A DNA stretch of 5,910 nt from Minisyncoccota bacterium (GCA_021734725.1 JAIPIM010000261.1:1-5910), one strand, 5' to 3'; counted from the stretch's first letter, positions 1 to 5,310 are shown. Numbers and translations: made by a program. The notes: generated from the letters alone by a model not told the origin.

Positions 1-603
1 GAATTGCGTCGGGAGTTGAGCCTTGAATCCGACGCGCCCGTGGTTGGATTCGTGGGACGCCTATGCACTCAGAAGGACCCCCTGTCGTCTGTTCTAGCGG
101 CCCGGAAATGTGCGGATACACACCCGGGCACCCAGTTCATTGTGGCTGGAGACGGACCCCTGCGCCGCGATGTCGAGGAGGCCGTCGACTGTCTTGGGCT
201 GAGAAAGCAGTGCCATGTACTGGGTCATCGTACGGATATGGATCGGATTCTCGGTCTCATCGATGTTCTCGTGCAACCCTCGCTGTGGGAGGGCTTGCCG
301 TACGTGGTGCTTGATGCAATGGCACGGGGCAAGGCCGTAGTTGCTTCAGAAGTGGGCGGCCTGGGAGACGTGATTAAACCTGGCAACAACGGGATGCTTG
401 TACCGGTTCGCGATCCCGACGCCGTGGCTGAGACGATTGGGCGGTTGCTGGGCGATACGGAATTGCGGGCAAGCCTAGGGAGGCATGCCCGCGCAACAGT
501 CGCTGGAAGTTATCGCCTTCAGGATATTCTTGCGGCCCTGAGGCATTTATACGGATCGTTGCGCAGCATTGATCGGGCAGGGGTCCCACGTTGCGTGGAA
601 TGA
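1..603 (+). CDS. Glycosyltransferase, GT4-like (group 1), 3' part only
   Basis: This is the C-terminal, nucleotide-sugar-binding half of a retaining GT-B glycosyltransferase; the reading frame is open to the left edge, so the start and the N-terminal acceptor domain are missing. In 200 visible codons I see the phosphate-loop strand GFVGRL followed by QKD (codons 16-26), VAGDGPLR (48-55), a VLGHRTDM turn (73-80), and the donor-site stretch QPSLWEGLPYVVLDAMA (92-108). GT4 enzymes usually carry E-x7-E here; this protein has E97-x7-D105, a conservative change. The end of the family domain (GNNGMLVPVRDPDAVAETI) is present and the gene stops with TGA about 20 residues later, a normal length. The enzyme would act at the cytoplasmic face of the inner membrane, building a polysaccharide repeat unit or O-antigen. 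Donor and acceptor cannot be read from this part. The neighbouring ligase and epimerase support a surface-glycan role. Confidence 0.93.
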   Translation, partial: ELRRELSLESDAPVVGFVGRLCTQKDPLSSVLAARKCADTHPGTQFIVAGDGPLRRDVEEAVDCLGLRKQCHVLGHRTDMDRILGLIDVLVQPSLWEGLPYVVLDAMARGKAVVASEVGGLGDVIKPGNNGMLVPVRDPDAVAETIGRLLGDTELRASLGRHARATVAGSYRLQDILAALRHLYGSLRSIDRAGVPRCVE

Positions 604-747
604 ATTAATCAGCGTCAGCACCAGGCTATGCTCTGAAGAACTCTTTTTTATGCACTGGGGGTCTCGTAACCCACACTGCTTCTGCACTGCCAACCATGCG
701 TAAAGAGGTTTCTTTTGAATGTTGCAGTTTTGCTGTCGCACGCCATA

Positions 748-767
748 GTATACGGTATACGGATAAT
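748..767 (+). promoter_or_regulatory. Possible promoter/operator: GTATAC inverted repeat plus GATAAT
   Basis: The 271-base spacer between the glycosyltransferase and the next gene holds no convincing gene. Its most structured spot is GTATAC-G-GTATAC (748-760), a 13-base near-perfect palindrome that is also a tandem 7-base repeat (GTATACG twice), followed at once by GATAAT (762-767), which matches a -10 box at five of six positions. No good -35 box lies 16-18 bases upstream, so this could be an activator-dependent promoter, an operator, or chance AT-rich sequence. It lies about 110 bases before the start at 875. I see no clear terminator after the glycosyltransferase. Confidence 0.25.
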
Positions 768-874
768 TCACTGGATGCTGAGCTGTGCAAACACACATTG
801 TCCGGTCTTAGCTGCCGCTCAAAACCAAGAATGTTTTGGTCTTCCGAACGCAATAGTTTCCAAGGATTGACTGG

Positions 875-1495
875 ATGAATCCATATACCTACAAACCGAG
901 GCTGTCGGGGGTGTTACTAACTGCGTTTATGAGCGTCGCCGTCAATGCCGCCAGTCGTGTATGTTTTGAAGGTGAAGATGCCGAAACCATCGAGCCGCCG
1001 GTGCGCGTGGTTTCCGGGGCGGAGGCCGTTGAAGGGGCATCGAATCGGACTTATCTTGAGGTGCCGCCGGGTGCGGGCAAACCGCCTCAGGTAGAAGGTC
1101 GCGCTGTGTATACATTCGCGGTTCCTGAGGATGGACGTTACAAATTGTGGTGTCGTGTGTACTGGCCCGACGGCTGCGGTAACTCCTTTGGCATGCGCAT
1201 TGACGACAACCCTGAGTTCACGTTCGGTCAGGATGGCACGTACAACACGTGGCATTGGGTGGAGGCACCGCCGCGGCTGGAGCAGTTGGAGCTGCGCAAG
1301 GGCACGCATACACTGACGGTTATGAACCGTGAAGACGGTCCGCGGCTGGATCAAGTTCTTTTCACTACGAATCGGCGGTATGTTCCCGTCGCCATCGAAT
1401 CGGTCACGGACCGGAAAGCAAGCCGTAAGCCGCGTCCATTGCCTGACTATCCGTGGCGTGTCGGAGGCAAGGGATTTAAGCGGCAACAGCCATAG
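875..1495 (+). CDS. Secreted protein with carbohydrate-binding-like (galactose-binding fold) domain
   Basis: The protein has 206 residues. A signal peptide is visible: basic start (K7, R9), hydrophobic core 10-23, and a signal peptidase I site VNA|A after residue 25. The mature protein looks like a single beta-sandwich of the CBM6/CBM35/malectin-like kind: an opening FEGEDAETIEPP (31-42), a YTFAVPEDGRYKLWCRVYWPDG strand pair (79-100), NSFGMRIDD (103-111), the aromatic patch YNTWHWVEAPP (123-133), and a closing strand pair KGTHTLTVMNREDGPRLDQVLFT (142-164). The order 'edge E, G-Y-K-L-W-R, nSF..iDd, W-W, G-H-T-L, LDQVLFT' is what I know from family members; exact CBM family cannot be assigned. 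A basic, proline-rich tail (178-206) follows, with no cell-wall anchor. The start is supported by AAGGA (862-866), 8 bases upstream. There is no catalytic domain, so it probably binds or organises extracellular glycan. The ligase follows 59 bases later on the same strand. Confidence 0.8.
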   Translation: MNPYTYKPRLSGVLLTAFMSVAVNAASRVCFEGEDAETIEPPVRVVSGAEAVEGASNRTYLEVPPGAGKPPQVEGRAVYTFAVPEDGRYKLWCRVYWPDGCGNSFGMRIDDNPEFTFGQDGTYNTWHWVEAPPRLEQLELRKGTHTLTVMNREDGPRLDQVLFTTNRRYVPVAIESVTDRKASRKPRPLPDYPWRVGGKGFKRQQP

Positions 1496-1531
1496 GGGCT
1501 CTTGCGAAATGGCGTTCGCTCGAGCCGATTC

Positions 1532-1561
1532 TTTGCAAGGGGAACCCTTGATACATGCAAA
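1532..1561 (+). promoter_or_regulatory. Hairpin enclosing the ribosome-binding site of the ligase gene
   Basis: The Shine-Dalgarno sequence AAGGGGAA (1537-1544) of the gene at 1555 sits in a short inverted repeat, CAAGGG (1536-1541), loop GAA, CCCTTG (1545-1550): a perfect 6-bp stem with a 3-base loop. A second pairing, TTTGCA (1532-1537) with TGCAAA (1556-1561), would enclose both the ribosome site and the start codon. The two pairings share bases 1536-1537 and so compete partly. No run of T follows, so this is not an intrinsic terminator. It could lower or tune translation of the membrane protein; this is inference. Confidence 0.4.
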
Positions 1562-2796
1562 AATCCCACGATCTGTTTGATAGCGTTACACTCTGGGCGG
1601 TCATCGCAACTGTTGTGGTGGCGCCTACGCAGTATGGTATAACATTGGGTGGGCAGATTAATGTTACGTTGGTCGATCCGTTAATTTGGGGGACGGCATT
1701 CCTGTGGGGTATAAACCGCCTGCGAAAGCGTGATTTCATCGACGTTCCCCTCCCCCCGCTTGTCATCAGCCTGTTTGTGGTGCTGGCAGCTCTTTCCGCT
1801 GTTCGCGGTGCCGGTCTGCTTCAGTCCGCGAAAGACCTTATTCAGCTTATCGAATACTTTATCCTTGCGTATATCCTTTTCACGCACGTGGCTGTCCGAC
1901 GCATGGGAGCAATGGCGGTTGCGCGCCTGTTTCTGGCCGTGGCAAGTGTTGTCATACTGATTGGTGTTATTCAGTACTTGACGACACCGGTCGATGACTT
2001 TGCCGTCGGCGCAACATTCGGCAATCGGAATGTGTATGGCGGTTTTTTGTCGCTGTGCCTGCCGCTTTTCCTGGGCATGTTGATTTACGATAATCAGTGG
2101 CGGCGGCGCATGTGGTACGCCGCGGCACTGCTTCTGGGGCTGGCAACCACGCTATCCGGGGCCACTATGATCGCGGTGGCCGTGGGGGGCAGCATGGTCT
2201 GCCTGAGCCGCGGACAGCGGACATTTCTCGGGTTCGCCCTGGTGCTTGTCCTGTTGCTGGGCGTGGTTCTGCCGCGCTTACCACGGGAGAACACGTGGGA
2301 ATTGCACGACTCCATAGCGATGTTCGAAGGAGATGGAACACCGGCTCAGCGCTACCCCGAATGGCAGGCCGCGTTCATCATGGCACAGGAGCATCCGTTA
2401 CTGGGCGTAGGCATCGGACATTATCAGGAAAATGTCGGTCGATATTACGGGACCCTTCCGAGTCGCAACAAGAAAGCGGAAGCGGACACACAGAACCTGT
2501 ACTTGGTGCTTGCTTCGTCAATTGGTTTCCCCGGTCTTCTCGCCTTTACGGGAGTGCTTGGCTTGTCAGTCCTTCGCGGCATCAACGGAACGACGCGGGT
2601 TCCTGAGCCTGCTGTGCGGGGCTGTTGCGCTGGGAGCGCAGGCGCCCTCATTGCGTTCAGCATCAACTCCATTTGGGCACCGCTCCTGGTTCGGGGTATT
2701 GGCATCCCGCTTATACTGGTTATGGTCCTGGCAAGCGCCTGCACGGCCTCGCGACTTATCTCCAAAAATGAAGAGTGCGATCCAGGTATTGTCTGA
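1555..2796 (+). CDS. O-antigen ligase / polymerase-like membrane protein (Wzy/WaaL superfamily)
   Basis: This 413-residue polytopic inner-membrane protein fits the 400-450 residues usual for O-antigen ligases and related polymerases, which transfer or join lipid-linked glycans on the periplasmic face. Hydrophobic segments lie near 11-27, 38-54, 64-83, 95-113, 120-141, 158-178, 186-214, 222-240, 314-340 and 355-396 (some are double), giving about 10-12 helices. GNRNVYGGFLSLCLP (156-170) is a conserved block of this superfamily. The large periplasmic loop (about 243-312) holds the signature: R266 before YPEW, then HPLLGVGIGHY (280-290). The family motif H[NSQ]x9Gxx[GTY] is met at 313-327 in every position except the first, where Q313 replaces the histidine. 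Start ATG at 1555 has AAGGGGAA 10 bases upstream within a hairpin. The last codons overlap the terminator stem. Ligase and Wzy polymerase cannot be told apart from sequence alone; genes of this kind also occur with exosortase systems, of which nothing else is seen here. Confidence 0.9.
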   Translation: MQKSHDLFDSVTLWAVIATVVVAPTQYGITLGGQINVTLVDPLIWGTAFLWGINRLRKRDFIDVPLPPLVISLFVVLAALSAVRGAGLLQSAKDLIQLIEYFILAYILFTHVAVRRMGAMAVARLFLAVASVVILIGVIQYLTTPVDDFAVGATFGNRNVYGGFLSLCLPLFLGMLIYDNQWRRRMWYAAALLLGLATTLSGATMIAVAVGGSMVCLSRGQRTFLGFALVLVLLLGVVLPRLPRENTWELHDSIAMFEGDGTPAQRYPEWQAAFIMAQEHPLLGVGIGHYQENVGRYYGTLPSRNKKAEADTQNLYLVLASSIGFPGLLAFTGVLGLSVLRGINGTTRVPEPAVRGCCAGSAGALIAFSINSIWAPLLVRGIGIPLILVMVLASACTASRLISKNEECDPGIV

Positions 2797-2824
2797 GTAC
2801 TGGATCGCACTCGTTTTTCTGTTT
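2773..2824. terminator. Strong bidirectional intrinsic terminator between convergent genes
   Basis: A perfect 13-bp stem pairs GAGTGCGATCCAG (2773-2785) with CTGGATCGCACTC (2800-2812) around a 14-base loop that contains the ligase stop codon TGA (2794-2796). On the plus strand the stem is followed by GTTTTTCTGTTT. On the minus strand the other side reads TTCATTTTTGG, so it can also end the transcript of the gene finishing at 2833. The left arm is coding sequence for the ligase C-terminus (residues 407-411). Confidence 0.9.
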
Positions 2825-2832
2825 GTCGTCTT

Positions 2833-3261
2833 CTACCGGCGGTGCGCACGTCGCCGATGATCCCGGTCGTATCGGTCGTGGTCTCGATGCCCGCCGCGCC
2901 TGTAGCGTTTGTGGTCACGGTCTCGTTTGAAATGAGGAAATCCTCGATGGCTTTGCTTGTGGCTACGCAGCCAACGCGGAGCACAACCGCGGGGCGTCGG
3001 ACGCCGATGGTGAACCACGACTGTATGATGGCGGCGTGGAGCACGGACAATCCGAGTGTGGTGGACAACGACATGCCTATCGTGATGCACGGGCAAAGCG
3101 TCGAAGATGACGTTTGCGGCCACCACCCCCGTCAGTATTTTACCCACCGTAGCCCATTCTTTGTCTCCGGCTTGCGCCTCTGGCGCTTTCAACAATCCGG
3201 CCCCCACGATGAGGGGTGTTATCAAGCCAACGGCAATTGAGTGTTTGATGAACGTTTTCAT
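2833..3261 (-). CDS. Secreted His/Arg-rich small protein, unknown function
   Basis: I do not recognise a named family. The 142-residue product begins with a signal peptide (K2, K6, H7; hydrophobic 9-24; site AQA|G after residue 31). Next is a short block GDKEWATVGKILTGVVAANVI (32-52), a kind of N-terminus I associate with small exported proteins in Verrucomicrobia-like bacteria (recollection, not a search). From residue 58 to the end, 85 residues hold 17 His and 24 Arg, with HH pairs set in VVVHHTR and VVVHHRR repeats, then RD/HR/DRY dipeptide runs. This tail should be strongly basic and able to bind metal or polyanions such as acidic polysaccharide or nucleic acid. The start is well supported: GGAGG at 3274-3270, 8 bases before ATG. 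It ends 37 bases from the convergent ligase and shares the bidirectional terminator. It lies downstream of the sigma operon on the same strand, after a gap of 292 bases, so it may be a separate unit or a target. No good sigma-70 promoter is seen; TATAAC occurs at 3297-3292 without a matching -35. Confidence 0.75.
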   Translation of the reverse strand: MKTFIKHSIAVGLITPLIVGAGLLKAPEAQAGDKEWATVGKILTGVVAANVIFDALPVHHDRHVVVHHTRIVRAPRRHHTVVVHHRRPTPRGCAPRWLRSHKQSHRGFPHFKRDRDHKRYRRGGHRDHDRYDRDHRRRAHRR

Positions 3262-3553
3262 TGTTCTGTCCTCCGTATGTTGCGTTGCGAGTTATAGGGT
3301 TTCAACGGCAATTGCCACGTACATTCTTTTAGACGCTGTGGGCTGAGGATTTATTCATTTGGTCCTTCCGCGGAATCCGTGGATCAACCCGGATATGCTT
3401 AAACGACATACTTTAACCGAGGCGGGTGGGCTGGCGGAAACAATGGCTGCCTGGCGGAACGACGCGTCCCGGAGACCGCCTGCTCGCTGAAGACTTGCTG
3501 CCATCGCCGCCTGAAGACGGAACTCTGACATACCCGAAACCAGGGTTGCGTTG
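3262..3553. other. Non-coding spacer with short internal repeats
   Basis: These 292 bases hold no convincing gene. Three things stand out. CAACGGCAATTG at 3303-3314 is an exact second copy of 3228-3239 in the neighbouring gene's signal-peptide region, and here it extends into the palindrome GGCAATTGCC. TTCCGCGGAA (3366-3375) is a perfect palindrome. The stretch 3431-3518 has CTGGCGGAA twice (3431, 3451), CCGCCTG twice (3476, 3507) and CTGAAGAC twice (3487, 3511), which looks like a degenerate intergenic repeat. The promoter of the gene starting at 3261 is expected here but I cannot place it. Confidence 0.4.
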
Positions 3554-3557
3554 TCAG
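3525..3557 (-). terminator. Possible hairpin at the end of the sigma operon
   Basis: CTGACA (3525-3530) pairs with TGTCAG (3552-3557), and inside it ACCC (3532-3535) pairs with GGGT (3543-3546) around a 7-base loop. The structure overlaps the TGA stop (3556-3554) of the last gene of the operon. No T-rich run follows on the minus strand, so it is not a standard intrinsic terminator; it may be an RNA-stabilising hairpin or part of a Rho-dependent end. Confidence 0.3.
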
Positions 3558-4021
3558 TCTTCCATCAGCTTCAATACGGCAATCAGCGTGCTGTCCCCAG
3601 CATGCGGGAAACCGCCCAGCAGGACGGGTCGGCGGGACTTGAGACGAAGGCGTGTGCGAAGCAGCATTTGCTGTTGGCGGAATATGTGAACGGTCAAGGC
3701 CTGACTCTGCACATTGGAGAAGTTAAGAGTATAGCCGTAAGCCAGCGGTATACGTTGCCCTTCGCTAAGCGCAACTGTACGTCGTGAAATAAGCCGATAG
3801 CGGGTGAACCGCAGATTCTGCCTGAGCAGAGGAAGAATATCAGCCAGAGCTTCCTCCGTTTCATCCGCTTTCTTGTTATCGGCTCTCACGAAACGTATTT
3901 CGACGGTTCGGCGGGCCGACCCGTAATCCTGGGCCATGGCCGAGGCCGTCCACAGTAGGGCGGCGGCGAGCATTGTCGTCAGAATGGTCTTCACGTGTGA
4001 GCGTGCTCCATGCTTAGCCAT
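3554..4021 (-). CDS. Small secreted protein, third gene of ECF sigma operon, unknown function
   Basis: The 155-residue product has a signal peptide with basic start (K3, R7, K11), hydrophobic core 13-28 and a clean AMA|Q site after residue 30. The mature 125 residues appear to be one compact domain: a first strand TVEIRFVRADN (39-49), a helix ETEEALADILPLLRQNLRF (55-72), then several beta strands (RTVALSEGQRIPLAYGYTLNFSNV, 81-104; ALTVHIFRQQQMLLRTRLRLK, 108-128), closing with RRPVLLGGFPHAGDSTLIAVLKL. This helix-then-beta layout, with a final 'GG-P...L-I-V-L' strand, is like small uncharacterised exported proteins I recall from similar sigma operons; I cannot name a family. It lacks the zinc or heme motifs, Cys and lipobox that would suggest enzyme or lipoprotein. 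Its start overlaps the upstream stop in ATGGCTAA (8 bases), and GGAGG at 4035-4031 gives a 9-base spacing, so translation is likely coupled. It may act as a periplasmic ligand or modulator of the membrane partner. Confidence 0.8.
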   Translation of the reverse strand: MAKHGARSHVKTILTTMLAAALLWTASAMAQDYGSARRTVEIRFVRADNKKADETEEALADILPLLRQNLRFTRYRLISRRTVALSEGQRIPLAYGYTLNFSNVQSQALTVHIFRQQQMLLRTRLRLKSRRPVLLGGFPHAGDSTLIAVLKLMED

Positions 4022-4400
4022 CGGTAGTGGCCTCCGTTCCTGTTATCCACACAAGCGTCCCCCCGCTGCGGCGATCCTTCATTATCATAACCGACGTATG
4101 GTCAATATACACGTCTAACTCATCCACGCGTGACAGTGGTTCGCCTGAAGCATTGTCTACCGGCAGTTGCGGAAACTCCAAAACAACGAGCATGAGCAGG
4201 AGTGTAATCACGGTCGCCGCCCCGAGAGCAAGCTTCGGCCACAGCCGAGGGTATGCCGGCGGCCTCTCATTCGTCTCCCGCGGCATGCATTCCGCACGTG
4301 CCTTGAACCGACCCCAGAAAGCATCCGCCCGGGGAATCCGCGGGGTTGGTTCCGCTCTCTGTACCAGCTCGCGTAACTCTTTGTTTGATATCTGCTTCAT
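4014..4400 (-). CDS. Single-TM probable anti-sigma factor
   Basis: The protein has 128 residues and one membrane segment (about 57-76, WPKLALGAATVITLLLMLVV region). The first 55 residues are cytoplasmic and charged, with KELRELVQRAEP and a DAFWGRFKARAE helix (26-37) well placed to hold a sigma factor. The outer 50 residues end in VDELDVYIDHTSVMIMKDRRSGGTLVWITG. There is no HxxxCxxC zinc anti-sigma motif and only one Cys, so it is not a ZAS-type protein; the anti-sigma role is inferred from topology and from its place 13 bases after the sigma gene. The frame is open further upstream to an ATG at 4508, but that would overlap the sigma gene by 95 bases. The start at 4400 has AAAGAG (4415-4410), 9 bases upstream, next to the sigma stop; ATG 4409 is an alternative. 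The stop is TAA at 4016-4014, inside the next gene's start region. Confidence 0.75.
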   Translation of the reverse strand: MKQISNKELRELVQRAEPTPRIPRADAFWGRFKARAECMPRETNERPPAYPRLWPKLALGAATVITLLLMLVVLEFPQLPVDNASGEPLSRVDELDVYIDHTSVMIMKDRRSGGTLVWITGTEATTDG

Positions 4401-4413
4401 GGTTGGCATCTCT

Positions 4414-5016
4414 TTACACTGGGGTATCACCCAAGCTTTTTTCCAAGATCCGTCGAAGTTTTCGTCGCGCATGATAGAGGCGTGACATGACCGTCCCAAT
4501 AGAGACACCGGTGGAAGTCGCCACCTGCTTATAGCTCAAACCGTCCACGTCGCGCATGAGCATGGTCACTCTGTGGTGCTCTGGCAATTGTTGAATTGCC
4601 TCCCGCACGATCTGTTCCGTCTCGTGGCCGATGGCCTCTCGGTCCGGCGGCCGCCGGTCTGTATCGGGTATGTGTTCCACCGCCGCAACTTCCTCGTCAC
4701 CGTCTCCCCGGTGGGTTACCGAAACCGTTCGCGCTTGCGCACGCGCACGTTGCCGCAGGTAATCGTAGGCACAGTTCCGAAGGACTCTGCAAAGCCAGGT
4801 TTTCAACGAAGCCTTGCCGCGAAACTCAGGTATTGCCCGCCAGACTTTCAGATAAGTGTCCATAACCACATCTTCACAGTCATTCGCCCCCACGAGTCGG
4901 TATGCAAGCCGATACAGGAGAGGCCGATACTGCTCGAACAGAGCCGCGAACGCGTCCATGTCACCCGTTTGTGCCTGGGCCAACAGTTGTTTTGTGTCGT
5001 TTGGTTTGTGCGGCAT
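4414..5016 (-). CDS. ECF-type RNA polymerase sigma factor (sigma-70 family, group 4)
   Basis: This 200-residue product has the two-domain plan and length of extracytoplasmic-function sigma factors. Region 2 (about 20-90) contains DAFAALFEQYRPLLYRLAYR, the core-binding acidic stretch DCEDVVMDTYLKVWR (46-60), and FRGKASLKTWLCRVLRNCAYDYLR (65-88) for -10 recognition and melting. A linker rich in D/E/R (100-135) follows. Region 4 (about 139-192) has QLPEHHRVTMLMRDVDGLSYKQVATSTGVSIGTVMSRLYHARRKLRR, with the helix-turn-helix for the -35 element at 160-187. There is no C-terminal extension. I chose ATG 5016 because AGGA lies 6 bases before it; ATG 5031 (five more residues, MTGCR) is in frame but has no clear ribosome site. 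It is the first gene of a three-gene minus-strand operon with a membrane partner and a secreted protein. I did not find a -35 GAAC / -10 CGTA pair at proper spacing upstream, so autoregulation is not shown. Confidence 0.95.
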   Translation of the reverse strand: MPHKPNDTKQLLAQAQTGDMDAFAALFEQYRPLLYRLAYRLVGANDCEDVVMDTYLKVWRAIPEFRGKASLKTWLCRVLRNCAYDYLRQRARAQARTVSVTHRGDGDEEVAAVEHIPDTDRRPPDREAIGHETEQIVREAIQQLPEHHRVTMLMRDVDGLSYKQVATSTGVSIGTVMSRLYHARRKLRRILEKSLGDTPV

Positions 5017-5098
5017 ACGACATCCTGTCATTCAACGTGACCGGCACTCTCCACTAACATAGACGATGTAAGGTGCACGCTTATTCACCGAACCATAA

Positions 5099-5127
5099 AA
5101 TAGATCGTACCAGCCTGCTAAAGTCAA
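5099..5127 (-). promoter_or_regulatory. Candidate sigma-70-type promoter for the ECF operon
   Basis: Reading the minus strand, TTGACT (5127-5122, five of six matches to the -35 consensus) is followed after exactly 17 bases by TCTATT (5104-5099, four of six for the -10). This is 83 bases before ATG 5016. The surrounding stretch 5093-5106 is AT-rich. If right, the operon has a housekeeping promoter, at least in part. Confidence 0.4.
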
Positions 5128-5212
5128 GTGCTCGGTGTGACAAACCGGCCGGAAGACTTACCTTACTGTTGTCGGATGTGACTTTCTGCTGCAACGCTTG
5201 AGGAGAGCTAAC

Positions 5213-5218
5213 GATAAT
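5213..5218 (+). promoter_or_regulatory. Weak candidate -10 element for the epimerase gene
   Basis: GATAAT matches five of six positions of the -10 consensus and lies 92 bases before the epimerase start. The best -35 at usual spacing is CTGCAA (5189-5194; three of six), so the call is weak. The transcript would carry the repeat-rich hairpin at 5224-5267 in its leader. Confidence 0.25.
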
Positions 5219-5223
5219 ACTGT

Positions 5224-5267
5224 TGAGTTCTGAGTTCCGGTTTCAGCCTGCAACCTGAACCCCGAAC
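5224..5267. repeat. Tandem 7-mers and imperfect hairpin in the epimerase leader
   Basis: TGAGTTC is repeated back to back (5224-5230, 5231-5237). GTTCCGGTTTCAG (5234-5246) then pairs with CTGAACCCCGAAC (5255-5267) at 11 of 13 positions around an 8-base loop. No T run follows. It could be a leader RNA structure, or a copy of a dispersed intergenic repeat of the genome. Confidence 0.45.
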
Positions 5268-5310
5268 ACTGACACCCCTCCTTAAATCAACAACATTTGG
5301 AGCTAACGAC

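Noticed and set aside
917..1486. Long minus-strand open frame (189 codons) opposite the CBM-like gene
   Set aside because: Its translation is low-complexity Arg/Pro-rich with no motif or signal, while the plus-strand frame has a signal peptide, a ribosome site and family-like strands.
1496..1554. Hairpin CAAGGG-GAA-CCCTTG as terminator of the CBM-like gene
   Set aside because: No T run follows and it contains the ribosome site of the next gene, so a translational role fits better.
2097..2606. Plus-strand open frame inside the ligase, second frame
   Set aside because: The ligase frame carries the conserved family motifs across the whole stretch; this is a GC-rich shadow.
2445..3074. Minus-strand open frame of 209 codons across the ligase end and His/Arg-rich gene
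   Set aside because: It crosses the strong terminator and two better genes, has no ribosome site and shows no recognisable domain.
2842..3240. Plus-strand open frame of 132 codons opposite the His/Arg-rich gene
   Set aside because: It is the antisense of His/Arg codons, has no good ribosome site and starts just after a terminator.
4014..4508. Longer start (ATG 4508) for the probable anti-sigma gene
   Set aside because: It would overlap the sigma gene by 95 bases, and the added 36 residues are the sigma 3' end read in another frame; ATG 4400 has its own ribosome site.
4027..5062. Several plus-strand open frames opposite the sigma operon
   Set aside because: They are rich in Arg, Pro, Ser and His as expected for reverse complements; the minus-strand genes have clear sigma and signal-peptide features.
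5090..5109. GAAC ... CGTA on the plus strand, resembling an ECF-type promoter
   Set aside because: The gap between the two words is 12 bases; ECF promoters need about 15-17. It also points toward the epimerase, not the sigma operon.
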